Assembly (NCBI GenBank): GCA_002498185.1
Contig: DAGO01000094.1
Location: 1-5,179, forward strand
Source of the DNA: Euryarchaeota archaeon UBA10
GTDB taxonomy: Archaea; Thermoplasmatota; Poseidoniia; Poseidoniales; Poseidoniaceae
Length of the DNA: 5,179 nt
Reading direction: 5' to 3'
The translations under genes and the position numbers were made by a program. Under the pieces are notes generated by a model. That model was not told the DNA's origin. It did not search any database and saw only the letters and a program-made list of their open reading frames with translations. Positions 1 through 5,179 of this stretch are shown here, in pieces. The first letter of the stretch is position 1. Each line of letters opens with the position of its first letter.

Positions 1-8
1 AGTTTTGC

Positions 9-173
9 ATGTGGGGAGGATGTGAACCTTCTCCATTTTACTATCATTTACCCAAGATTATTGCTATGTGCTCAATCTTTGTTCTTCTTTACATATCGGA
101 TTCTAGTCGTGAAAAACCTGAACGCAAAGGCTACTCATGGGGGTTCTTTTCGGACTTATTACCGGAGTTTTGA
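9..173 (+). CDS. possible small hypothetical protein (54 aa, perhaps 5'-truncated)
   Basis: A 54-residue frame opens with ATG at position 9 and ends in TGA. The frame is also open to the left edge, so it could be the 3' end of a longer gene. It has a hydrophobic stretch at about residues 17-29 (IIAMCSIFVLLYI), followed by a charged segment (SREKPERK) and an aromatic C-terminus. That would suit a small single-span membrane protein. I recognise no family. Its amino-acid make-up looks more protein-like than that of the longer frame over 22-231, which starts at GTG and reads as a shadow. A third short frame at 137-220 (27 aa, hydrophobic) overlaps its end. It would converge on the minus-strand phosphotransferase gene with about 50 bases between stop codons. 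No promoter can be judged because the upstream sequence is outside the window. The reality of this gene is doubtful. Confidence 0.27.
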   Translation: MWGGCEPSPFYYHLPKIIAMCSIFVLLYISDSSREKPERKGYSWGFFSDLLPEF

Positions 174-224
174 TTTTCGTGATAGTCAGTGTGATTGGTT
201 GGACGCGTGGCGTAACTTGATTGG

Positions 225-2732
225 TTATTGAGCCTTTGAGATAACGGCTTTTTCGTTCTTTGAAATCCAATTATCGTACAACATGAATATTCCAGCTACT
301 ACTAGCAACATTATGCAGAATAACATGTCCCAACCCATCTTGAATACAAGTCTAGGAAGATTTGGAGAAACCGACAACTGAAGGGCTAATGCTGCTAGCC
401 TGACTGATAGGATTAGGAAAGCCATCTGCAATGGCCAAGAATTTCTTCTGAACAGATTCCACCACAGTGTTCCCATCAAAATTACAGGACAAGCACCCAT
501 CAAGAAAACCCAGTTGTTACTTGGAGAGAGGCGGTCTCCGATGTATCCACCTCTGAGGAATAGATTACCAGGGTCTATGTCTCTTGGATGAATTATTCCG
601 TCTGTTTGACCTAATGTAGCCCACCATGCAAACCAGATGCCTATTGGAAGTATTCCGAGCAAAATGTGCCTTCCAAATTCTGAGTACATGTTATCTGTTT
701 CTTCCTTGAGGTAACTCCATTCTCTATTCATCAGTGATTCAATACTGCCAAAGAAAATCATTGAGATCCCACCTCCCCATGCGCCCCAACTCATTGTTAG
801 CCAAGCGAATGCACAGTATTGGAATACAGCGTATGAATATGGTTTGTTCATTACTCGAAGTATAATTGAGGTAGCAACTCCTGCGAGTAATGTCCATATT
901 AAGAACCAATCAACTGTGTTCGAATTTTGCCCAATTAGGACTGGTATGGTTGCCATTCCTCCAGCTATCGCAAGCGACGTTGGCCATTTCCCATTTCTGA
1001 ATCTTGAAGCATAAATCAAAGTAAATGTGAATGCTATAATTACCGACCAAATTACCGCATCTAACTCATCGGATTGCGTAAACATCACCATGAAACGGGT
1101 TGCTGAGACGCCATATAACCTGTAATCAGAAAAGAATATCGTAGCAATCAGAATCAATATCAATGGAATAAGCAAGCGTTTAGGTGTCTTGTCATCATTG
1201 TTGACAAACATCCGATTTTCGATCATCAAAACCAGTCCAATCCATATTGGTAAAGCGATTATTGTGAATCTTGTTTCTGGGAAAATAATTGTGAAAACTA
1301 AGATGGCAGATAAAATCTTTACATTCCTCATCGTGGGAGTTTTTCGTCCTGAAATTGACTGTTTTGACAGCCAATAAAGTGCGATTACGCCAAAGAATCC
1401 CAATGGATAGTAAAGCAATGTTAACCATAACCAGCCACGACTGTATGAAATAAATGCCGAAATTGAGAACAGAATAAGGAATCCAATTGTAACCTCATTT
1501 GCATATTCCGCTGTAATTTCATTGGATTTGAAAAATCTATACAAAAAGCCACTGAAGACTAATATTGCTAATCCTGATATGATTAAATCAATATTTCTCA
1601 TACCGATTTCATCGCCTCTAATCTTACCCCATTCGATTTTATCTTTAGATAGTCCATCAACGTAAGAATGCCCATTCGCTTCAAGCCAATCATTTCTTTC
1701 AACAGCTGCATTCCAATTCCATTGTTCGTACGCTTGATATTCTTCATCAGTCAAATCAAATGCGTCCAGAGGAACCTTTCCATGAATTGCATGAGGCATT
1801 GGCAGCCCGAAAATCATCGATGGAATTGTCGCTAGGTCTCTTTGAGCCATACCCTTTACAGTTACACCTTCAGCAACATTGGGCCCCCACATGAATCCCG
1901 CAGTCTCTCTGATTACAGGTTCGGGAGAACCATGTTGCCCTGTGTCGGTTAGGCCGTGATCTGAGGTTACTAGTACAGTCCAATTATCTGGGACAATATC
2001 GAATATCATGTCTAGATTATCATCCAGCCAAAGCAACTTTGCTTCGAACTCTGGCGAGTCCTTGACCATGTACCTGTGCCCTACGCTGTCAAGTCCTGAA
2101 AGATGTGCTACAATCACATTTGGTGTTCTGTCGTAGCCTCTAGGAACATCTCCCTCGAGCCAAGATCGCAATGTTACAAATGCCTCTTCATCCCCTTGAT
2201 AGTAATCTGCGTGGCCATATCTATGTTGAGAGAAGGGAATCAATTCCCTATCTGGATACAGGTCTTTCCAAACATAATCTCCCAAGATACCGAGTTGGTG
2301 GTCATAATTCCCATCATTATCACCATCATGTGTACTAACTAATTTCCATCCATCGGGAGTTCCTGGGTGCTCTGGTCGGAAGTTTGAGAGAGCTTCATTT
2401 GGTTTTGAAGGCACACCAGTTGCAATTTCTTTGACGCATATAGCAGTCATAGTCATCGGATTTGACTCAATTTCCATGTACGCTCCATCTTGGACTCTTG
2501 CATTCAGTTTGGGCATCAGTTCAGGGTCGCCCATCATATTCCGGCCACCACCGTCGATGACTACGAACAGGAAGCCGTCACTGAGTTGTTGAGAGGGGTA
2601 TGGATTTTCTTCCATTCCTTCCAAAGGCGCTGGTGAATCAGAAATGATGTAATTTCCAGTTACCAAGAATGAAGGTAATGCAATCAAGATGAAGACGAGA
2701 ATTGCTTGTCTTAATCTTGAATTAGAAATCAA
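225..2732 (-). CDS. membrane-bound alkaline-phosphatase-superfamily phosphotransferase, GPI-ethanolamine-phosphate-transferase-like
   Basis: This is an 835-residue protein with an N-terminal signal anchor (about residues 9-27), a catalytic domain (about 53-315) that should lie outside the membrane, and about 13 membrane segments from about residue 380 to 818. The two-metal site of the alkaline phosphatase superfamily is complete: D60 (VVIDGGGRN), the likely nucleophile T96 (MTMTA, ten residues before the G of ATG), D215 and H219 (HLSGLDSVGH), D258 and H259 (TSDHGL), and H267 (GQHG). The HxxGxDxxGH and DHGxxxxGxHG spacings, with an N-terminal anchor, external phosphatase domain and polytopic C-terminus, match eukaryotic PIG-O/PIG-G/PIG-N. 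Those enzymes transfer phosphoethanolamine from phosphatidylethanolamine to GPI mannose and run to roughly 900-1100 aa. By analogy this enzyme may add a phospho-alcohol group to a surface glycolipid or glycan, but the substrate is inferred. A phosphodiesterase role is the alternative. Residues 136-144 form an acidic DxDxDG loop. The start is a TTG codon at 2732; no ATG or GTG lies in frame between it and the upstream stop, and the signal anchor begins right after it. Confidence 0.85.
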   Translation of the reverse strand: MISNSRLRQAILVFILIALPSFLVTGNYIISDSPAPLEGMEENPYPSQQLSDGFLFVVIDGGGRNMMGDPELMPKLNARVQDGAYMEIESNPMTMTAICVKEIATGVPSKPNEALSNFRPEHPGTPDGWKLVSTHDGDNDGNYDHQLGILGDYVWKDLYPDRELIPFSQHRYGHADYYQGDEEAFVTLRSWLEGDVPRGYDRTPNVIVAHLSGLDSVGHRYMVKDSPEFEAKLLWLDDNLDMIFDIVPDNWTVLVTSDHGLTDTGQHGSPEPVIRETAGFMWGPNVAEGVTVKGMAQRDLATIPSMIFGLPMPHAIHGKVPLDAFDLTDEEYQAYEQWNWNAAVERNDWLEANGHSYVDGLSKDKIEWGKIRGDEIGMRNIDLIISGLAILVFSGFLYRFFKSNEITAEYANEVTIGFLILFSISAFISYSRGWLWLTLLYYPLGFFGVIALYWLSKQSISGRKTPTMRNVKILSAILVFTIIFPETRFTIIALPIWIGLVLMIENRMFVNNDDKTPKRLLIPLILILIATIFFSDYRLYGVSATRFMVMFTQSDELDAVIWSVIIAFTFTLIYASRFRNGKWPTSLAIAGGMATIPVLIGQNSNTVDWFLIWTLLAGVATSIILRVMNKPYSYAVFQYCAFAWLTMSWGAWGGGISMIFFGSIESLMNREWSYLKEETDNMYSEFGRHILLGILPIGIWFAWWATLGQTDGIIHPRDIDPGNLFLRGGYIGDRLSPSNNWVFLMGACPVILMGTLWWNLFRRNSWPLQMAFLILSVRLAALALQLSVSPNLPRLVFKMGWDMLFCIMLLVVAGIFMLYDNWISKNEKAVISKAQ

Positions 2733-2766
2733 AACACTTCGCCTTAATTGCCTGCTAAGTAGTTGA

Positions 2767-2776
2767 GGATTTATCC
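2767..2776 (-). promoter_or_regulatory. possible TATA box for the phosphotransferase gene
   Basis: On the minus strand this reads GGATAAATCC, an A/T core about 40 bases upstream of the TTG start at 2732. Archaeal transcription usually starts about 26 bases after the box centre, which would leave a leader of about 14 bases. A weak purine-rich stretch (AAGGCGAAG) lies just before the start codon. The box is called by position and composition only. Confidence 0.27.
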
Positions 2777-2806
2777 TTTATCACGCCATTTGATTTTAGA
2801 GCCTAA

Positions 2807-2851
2807 TTGTCAAACTCAGGGATTTGAAGCAAGGCTTTTTTTACTTGACAA
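2807..2851. repeat. 7-bp inverted repeat in the divergent promoter region
   Basis: TTGTCAA at 2807-2813 and TTGACAA at 2845-2851 are perfect reverse complements, 31 bases apart, between the divergent phosphotransferase and ferritin-like genes. The spacing is long for a simple transcript hairpin but could suit a dimeric regulator or looping. The second arm lies about 25 bases upstream of the ferritin-like gene's TATA-like element. Seven matched bases in an A/T-rich spacer may be chance. Confidence 0.25.
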
Positions 2852-2872
2852 CCAAGGCCTACCTGAAAGAGA

Positions 2873-2888
2873 GACGAGAATTTAATTT
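2873..2888 (+). promoter_or_regulatory. TATA/BRE-like promoter of the ferritin-like gene
   Basis: AATTTAATTT (2879-2888) follows a purine-rich, BRE-like stretch (GACGAG) and centres about 30 bases upstream of the ATG at 2913. A transcript starting about 26 bases downstream would begin only a few bases before the ATG, so the mRNA would be nearly leaderless. A GGGTG element at 2903-2907 is a possible weak Shine-Dalgarno site if transcription starts earlier. Confidence 0.45.
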
Positions 2889-2912
2889 TCGTTAGACCTA
2901 AAGGGTGTTATT

Positions 2913-3326
2913 ATGTCAAAACTGATACAAAAAATGAACCAAGCGCTAGGATTAGAACTCCGAGCAATCAATCTTTATGCACACTATGCTGCGTATGTAA
3001 AGGGTCTAAACAGAATCCAACTTGAACCAATGTTTCAGCAAGAAGCGAATGAATCAATGGTTCACGCAGCAACAATCCGTAATGCGATTGTTAAACACGG
3101 AGGAGAGTGTGTTACTCTTAGAGACCAAATGGAGATAATTCATACTACTGATACACGAGAAATGCTCCAAGGCGCCCTTGCTACTGAGACTAAGGCTGCA
3201 GAAGTCTACGGAGAACTATTGCCGCTGCTAGAGGAAATTTCTGACAGAGAATTATACGATGCTGTAGAGCAAATCTACCTTGCAGAGTTGCGTTCAGTCG
3301 AAGAAATTAGACTACTTCTCGACTGA
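2913..3326 (+). CDS. ferritin-like four-helix protein (bacterioferritin/rubrerythrin superfamily)
   Basis: This 137-residue, apparently all-helical protein probably folds as a ferritin-like four-helix bundle for iron or redox handling in the cytoplasm. Helix 1 (about residues 2-29) carries E15 in LELRAINLYAHYA. Helix 2 (about 36-62) carries E44, E47 and H51 in QQEANESMVHAA. Helix 3 (about 82-107) carries E92 in TETKAAEVY. Helix 4 (about 111-136) carries E125 in YLAELRSVEEI. The order and spacing follow the E...ExxH...E...ExxH diiron pattern. However, aligning H51 with the conserved helix-2 His puts S48 where the metal Glu belongs, and the helix-4 ExxH reads E125-x-x-S128. The metal site is therefore altered, perhaps mononuclear or lost. 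It is shorter than bacterioferritin (about 155-160 aa), and I saw no Dps-type signature. The stop lies five bases from the 3' end of the opposing tRNA-Ala gene. ATG 2913 is supported by the TATA-like element 30 bases upstream and starts helix 1 directly. Confidence 0.75.
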   Translation: MSKLIQKMNQALGLELRAINLYAHYAAYVKGLNRIQLEPMFQQEANESMVHAATIRNAIVKHGGECVTLRDQMEIIHTTDTREMLQGALATETKAAEVYGELLPLLEEISDRELYDAVEQIYLAELRSVEEIRLLLD

Positions 3327-3331
3327 TTAAG

Positions 3332-3404
3332 TGGACGCTGGGGGATTTGAACCCCCGGCCTCTTGAGTGCCACTCAAGCGATCTTCCAGCTGATCTAAGC
3401 GCCC
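3332..3404 (-). tRNA. tRNA-Ala (anticodon GGC)
   Basis: The minus strand folds into a complete 73-nt cloverleaf. The 7-bp acceptor stem is GGGCGCT/AGCGTCC, including the G3:U70 wobble pair that is the identity element for alanyl-tRNA synthetase. The D stem is GATC/GATC. The anticodon stem is CTTGA/TCAAG around the loop GTGGCAC, with anticodon GGC (complement of 3369-3371) reading GCC and GCU. The T stem is GGGGG/CCCCC around TTCAAAT, and the discriminator base is A. CCA is not encoded and must be added after transcription. No intron is present. Position 32 of the loop is G rather than the usual pyrimidine. The gene converges on the ferritin-like gene. Confidence 0.96.
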
Positions 3405-3416
3405 GATGCTTTGCCT

Positions 3417-3440
3417 AAGGCAGGATGGGCCACCTGCCTT
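3417..3440. repeat. perfect 8-bp inverted repeat between tRNA-Ala and the SprT-like gene
   Basis: AAGGCAGG (3417-3424) and CCTGCCTT (3433-3440) are exact reverse complements around an 8-base spacer. A competing repeat, TGCCT/AGGCA (3412-3416 and 3418-3422), shares the left arm. The element sits 12 bases from the 5' end of tRNA-Ala, between that tRNA and its likely TATA-like box. It could be a DNA operator or part of the tRNA leader. The ATG at 3425 falls exactly in its spacer, which argues against that codon being the SprT-like start. Confidence 0.45.
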
Positions 3441-3441
3441 C

Positions 3442-3451
3442 CAATCATAAG
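3442..3451. promoter_or_regulatory. possible shared TATA-like element, tRNA-Ala (-) and SprT-like gene (+)
   Basis: CAATCATAAG on the + strand reads CTTATGATTG on the minus strand. It centres about 43 bases from the 5' end of tRNA-Ala and about 35 bases upstream of the ATG at 3482. Both distances suit archaeal promoters with short leaders. The match to a TATA consensus is weak. Confidence 0.25.
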
Positions 3452-3481
3452 GCTTCTCAATTAGGTACTACTGGGCGTGTC

Positions 3482-3970
3482 ATGGACGTGGATGAAGTAC
3501 TCGCAGAGTTGATTCCACAGATTCCGGAAAATGTCTTCACCAGATGGCTTGCTGACAGAGTTTCAATCATTTGGCTAGAAGAGGATGACAGTCGTTTGGG
3601 AATGACTCGATTTGAGGAAGGCAATGCTGAACTTGTGCGTAGGCGTAGGCTTGGCCTTGACCCAGGCCCCATCACTATTGGCCTACATCCTAGACTAATC
3701 GAAGAACCCGATTTACTGAGGCATACCCTTGCTCACGAATTGGTTCACGCTTCTGGCGTTCTGAATCATTCCAAAGAATTGCATGATGCCGTTGATAATA
3801 TTGCGCCGGGCGTTTCAATCTCGGATTCACCAATGCTCCAAGAAAAGCGAGAAGAATATCTTGATTCTGTGAAGGTAAAATCGTGGTCATGCAAGCATTG
3901 TGGCTATGAATGGAAGCGCTCAACGGTTCGCAAACCGATTCGCTGTCACAAATGTGCAAGACCACTGTAA
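3482..3970 (+). CDS. SprT-like zinc metalloprotease with C-terminal zinc ribbon
   Basis: This 162-residue protein (from ATG 3482) combines a SprT-like metallopeptidase core with a zinc ribbon. The core carries HELVH (residues 85-89 from this start): two zinc-binding histidines and the catalytic glutamate. NHSKEL follows seven residues later and supplies the likely third histidine (H96), corresponding to the HGxEF motif of SprT and Spartan. Four cysteines at the C-terminus (CKHC and CHKC, 14 residues apart) form a predicted zinc ribbon, as in bacterial SprT. Eukaryotic Spartan relatives cleave proteins crosslinked to DNA; a similar repair or protein-quality role here is inferred. The frame also opens at ATG 3425, adding 19 residues (181 aa). 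I prefer 3482 because 3425 lies in the spacer of an inverted repeat within the promoter region of the opposing tRNA-Ala, and the extra residues resemble no part of the family. The start is the least certain point. tRNA-Arg follows 32 bases after the stop. Confidence 0.85.
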   Translation: MDVDEVLAELIPQIPENVFTRWLADRVSIIWLEEDDSRLGMTRFEEGNAELVRRRRLGLDPGPITIGLHPRLIEEPDLLRHTLAHELVHASGVLNHSKELHDAVDNIAPGVSISDSPMLQEKREEYLDSVKVKSWSCKHCGYEWKRSTVRKPIRCHKCARPL

Positions 3971-4002
3971 AGGTGATAGAGGTGATTCCCTCCGGGGGGT
4001 TT

Positions 4003-4079
4003 GGGCGTATAGTGTAGTCTGGATATCACCTCGGCCTTCTAAGCCGATAACCGGGGTTCGAATCCCCGTACGCCCGCCA
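4003..4079 (+). tRNA. tRNA-Arg (anticodon TCT), CCA encoded
   Basis: The gene folds as a full cloverleaf. The acceptor stem GGGCGTA/TACGCCC has seven perfect pairs. The D arm has GTG pairing with CAC, an inner T-T mismatch, and GG at 4021-4022 in its loop. The anticodon stem TCGGC/GCCGA closes the loop CTTCTAA, with anticodon TCT at 4038-4040 reading AGA and AGG. The variable loop is TAAC, the T stem is CGGGG/CCCCG around TTCGAAT, and the discriminator is G at 4076. CCA is encoded at 4077-4079, unlike the nearby tRNA-Ala. No intron is seen. It may be read through from the SprT-like gene or use a weak A/T element near 3964-3972. Confidence 0.96.
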
Positions 4080-4090
4080 TGTCATTGGCA

Positions 4091-4110
4091 GTACTATACA
4101 TGGTACTATA
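4091..4110 (+). promoter_or_regulatory. tandem TATA-like elements upstream of the pirin gene
   Basis: GTACTATA occurs at 4091-4098 and again at 4103-4110, twelve bases apart, between tRNA-Arg and the pirin gene. The second copy runs into TACTATATG and centres about 33 bases before the ATG at 4140, so transcription would begin at or just before that codon, as in a leaderless mRNA. The first copy could give an alternative upstream start. This spacing is the main reason for placing the pirin start at 4140. Confidence 0.45.
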
Positions 4111-4139
4111 TGCGAGAGACTACAGCGAAGCCTGGTCAT

Positions 4140-4976
4140 ATGCAGCAAATGCGCAAGGTCAAATCAGTCGTACCAACTCATACTGTGCTCGAGGGCGGGG
4201 GTTTCAAAGTAAGAAGGCCTGCTGCAATGGGAATGCTGATGAGTCCATTTTTGCTACTCGATGAAATGGGGCCCGTTGATTACGGTCCGGGAGAAGCAGT
4301 TGGTGCTCCATGGCATCCACACAGAGGATTTGAGACAGTAACTTACCTGATGCACGGCGAGATGGAACACGAAGACAGTGCTGGTAACAAGGGAAAACTA
4401 ACTCCTGGTGATGTACAATGGATGACTGCTGGAAAAGGCATCATACATTCAGAATTACCAACTGACAAGATGATGCAAGAAGGAGGATTGATGCACGGTT
4501 TCCAAATTTGGGTAAACCTTCCAGCCAAAGACAAAATGATGAATCCAAGATATCAAGATATTATGGCCTCAGAATCTCCGATTGCACAAAGTGATGGAGT
4601 ATGGGCTAGAGTTGTTGCTGGAGAGTGTCTTGGAGTAGAATCATCAATTGATACAGTCATTCCAATCACATACGTACACGTAAAAATGGAGAAAGGTGCC
4701 GATTTACTGAAAGATTTTGAAGTTGATTTGAATGCTATGTTGTATGTTTTTAAGGGTGAAATTAAGGTTGGAGGAAAGAAACTGAAAGACGGTTCACTCG
4801 CACTTTTGACAAATGGTTCTCAAGTAGCAATCAATGCTACTGTGGATAGCGAATTTCTGATTCTTGCAGGTCCTGAAATTAATGAGCCAATAGCTCGTTA
4901 TGGACCATTCGTGATGAATACCAGAGAAGAAATTATGCAAGCCATAGAAGACTACCGAAATGGAATTTTAGCTTGA
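4140..4976 (+). CDS. pirin family protein (metal-binding bicupin)
   Basis: This 278-residue protein is a clear pirin, a two-domain cupin that binds iron. Eukaryotic pirin is a nuclear, redox-sensing co-regulator, and several bacterial pirins have quercetin 2,3-dioxygenase activity; the role in this cell is not shown. The four N-terminal-cupin metal ligands are intact: H59 and H61 in PWHPHRGFET, and H103 and E105 in GIIHSE. The first cupin covers about residues 22-130 and the second about 170-245. The family-typical C-terminal YGPFVMNTREEI motif is present at residues 254-265, and total length is close to human pirin (290 aa). The frame is open upstream to 3900, but that passes through tRNA-Arg and the end of the SprT-like gene and cannot be coding. 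Alternative starts are ATG 4110 and ATG 4149. ATG 4140 fits the TATA spacing and the family N-terminus best. A T-rich tract follows the stop. Confidence 0.92.
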   Translation: MQQMRKVKSVVPTHTVLEGGGFKVRRPAAMGMLMSPFLLLDEMGPVDYGPGEAVGAPWHPHRGFETVTYLMHGEMEHEDSAGNKGKLTPGDVQWMTAGKGIIHSELPTDKMMQEGGLMHGFQIWVNLPAKDKMMNPRYQDIMASESPIAQSDGVWARVVAGECLGVESSIDTVIPITYVHVKMEKGADLLKDFEVDLNAMLYVFKGEIKVGGKKLKDGSLALLTNGSQVAINATVDSEFLILAGPEINEPIARYGPFVMNTREEIMQAIEDYRNGILA

Positions 4977-4996
4977 ATTTCGTTTTCGGTTCTTTG
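4977..4996 (+). terminator. T-rich transcription terminator after the pirin gene
   Basis: Directly after the pirin stop codon the + strand runs through ATTTCGTTTTCGGTTCTTT. Clustered T runs without a strong hairpin are the usual archaeal termination signal, and a new TATA-like box begins about ten bases further on. The call rests on composition and position. Confidence 0.45.
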
Positions 4997-5004
4997 GGAA
5001 GTCC

Positions 5005-5013
5005 TCATATAGG
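5005..5013 (+). promoter_or_regulatory. TATA box of the eL41 gene
   Basis: CATATAGG centres about 31 bases before the ATG at 5040, with a purine-containing stretch (GGGAAG) just upstream. Transcription starting about 26 bases downstream would leave a leader of only a few bases. The position matches the elements before the ferritin-like and pirin genes, which supports a common short-leader promoter style in this genome. Confidence 0.5.
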
Positions 5014-5039
5014 GAAGGTTGGTCGGCGAACTGTTCACC

Positions 5040-5147
5040 ATGAAGCGAGGTTCCAGAGCGTGGAAGAAGACTGGTAATCAGCGATGGAAGTGGCGTAAGA
5101 AGAAGCTACGACGTCGTAAGCGTGCTCGCCGACAGGCTAAGCAATGA
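5040..5147 (+). CDS. rpl41e: large-subunit ribosomal protein eL41 (L41e)
   Basis: This 35-residue, extremely basic peptide has more than half of its residues as Lys or Arg and four Trp or Trp-adjacent basic clusters. It opens MKRGSRAWKK and continues RWKWRKKKLRRRKRARR. The WKK...RWKW.KK.LRR.KR pattern is that of archaeal eL41 as I recall it from Thermococcales, and the C-terminal half resembles the 25-residue eukaryotic eL41. The protein forms a single long helix in the ribosome, near the subunit interface in eukaryotic structures. The family is absent from bacteria, so this gene is the strongest sign that the window is archaeal. It is shorter than usual gene-calling cut-offs and easily missed. 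A TATA-like box 31 bases upstream supports the ATG, and the preceding T-rich tract separates it from the pirin gene. Confidence 0.88.
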   Translation: MKRGSRAWKKTGNQRWKWRKKKLRRRKRARRQAKQ

Positions 5148-5179
5148 AGCTGAAGGGTAAACAATACGGGGGAGTATAG

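Noticed and set aside
22..231. 69-residue frame beginning with GTG
   Set aside because: No recognisable domain and an unlikely composition. It competes with a better-looking frame at 9-173 and overlaps the end of the minus-strand phosphotransferase gene.
3971..4000. Strong Shine-Dalgarno-like sequence GAGGTGATT before tRNA-Arg
   Set aside because: No start codon follows at a useful distance before the tRNA begins, so it serves no visible gene. It may be chance or part of the tRNA leader.
3332..4079. Integration site or integrated element bounded by the two tRNA genes
   Set aside because: No integrase, no duplicated tRNA 3' fragment and no flanking direct repeats were seen. The gene between them is an ordinary SprT-like protease.
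3900..4139. Upstream extension of the pirin reading frame
   Set aside because: It runs through the end of the SprT-like gene and the whole tRNA-Arg gene, and the translated part resembles nothing in pirin proteins. The real start is near 4140.
5144..5179. 11-codon frame (MKLKGKQYGGV) overlapping the eL41 stop as ATGA and ending at the window edge
   Set aside because: Too short to support as a gene, with no match or promoter of its own. The ATGA overlap and the stop at the last base can be coincidence.
5168..5179. GGGGGAGTATAG at the right edge as the start of another tRNA
   Set aside because: Only an acceptor-like G run and a TA are visible. The rest lies outside the window, so no cloverleaf can be tested.

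Overview
The window reads as a compact archaeal chromosome segment, moderately AT-rich. The best lineage guess is a marine planktonic euryarchaeon of the Marine Group II / Poseidoniia type. The archaeal assignment rests on an eL41 ribosomal protein (a family limited to archaea and eukaryotes), TATA-like boxes about 30 bases upstream of start codons with little or no leader, one tRNA gene without an encoded CCA, and a phosphotransferase whose architecture matches the eukaryotic GPI-ethanolamine-phosphate transferases. The exact lineage is inference.

Layout. Positions 1-224 hold only short overlapping open frames on the + strand, possibly a small membrane protein. Positions 225-2732 (minus) encode a large membrane enzyme: a signal anchor, an alkaline-phosphatase-superfamily catalytic domain predicted to face outside, and about 13 C-terminal membrane segments. 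A 180-base divergent promoter region separates it from a ferritin-like four-helix protein (2913-3326, +). That gene converges on a tRNA-Ala(GGC) gene (3332-3404, minus) with five bases between them. A second divergent spacer, containing a perfect 8-bp inverted repeat, leads to a SprT-like zinc metalloprotease (+), a tRNA-Arg(TCT) gene (+), a pirin-family metal-binding cupin (+) and a tiny Arg/Lys-rich eL41 gene (5040-5147, +).

No defence system, mobile element, CRISPR array or obvious operon-scale novel system is visible. The genes look like independently promoted housekeeping or stress genes: lipid or glycan decoration, iron or redox handling, DNA-protein crosslink or protein quality control, and translation. 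The most interesting item is the GPI-EtNP-transferase-like enzyme in an apparently archaeal genome, which also carries an acidic DxDxDG loop. Next are a ferritin-like protein with an apparently altered metal site, and the tight packing around the two tRNA genes.
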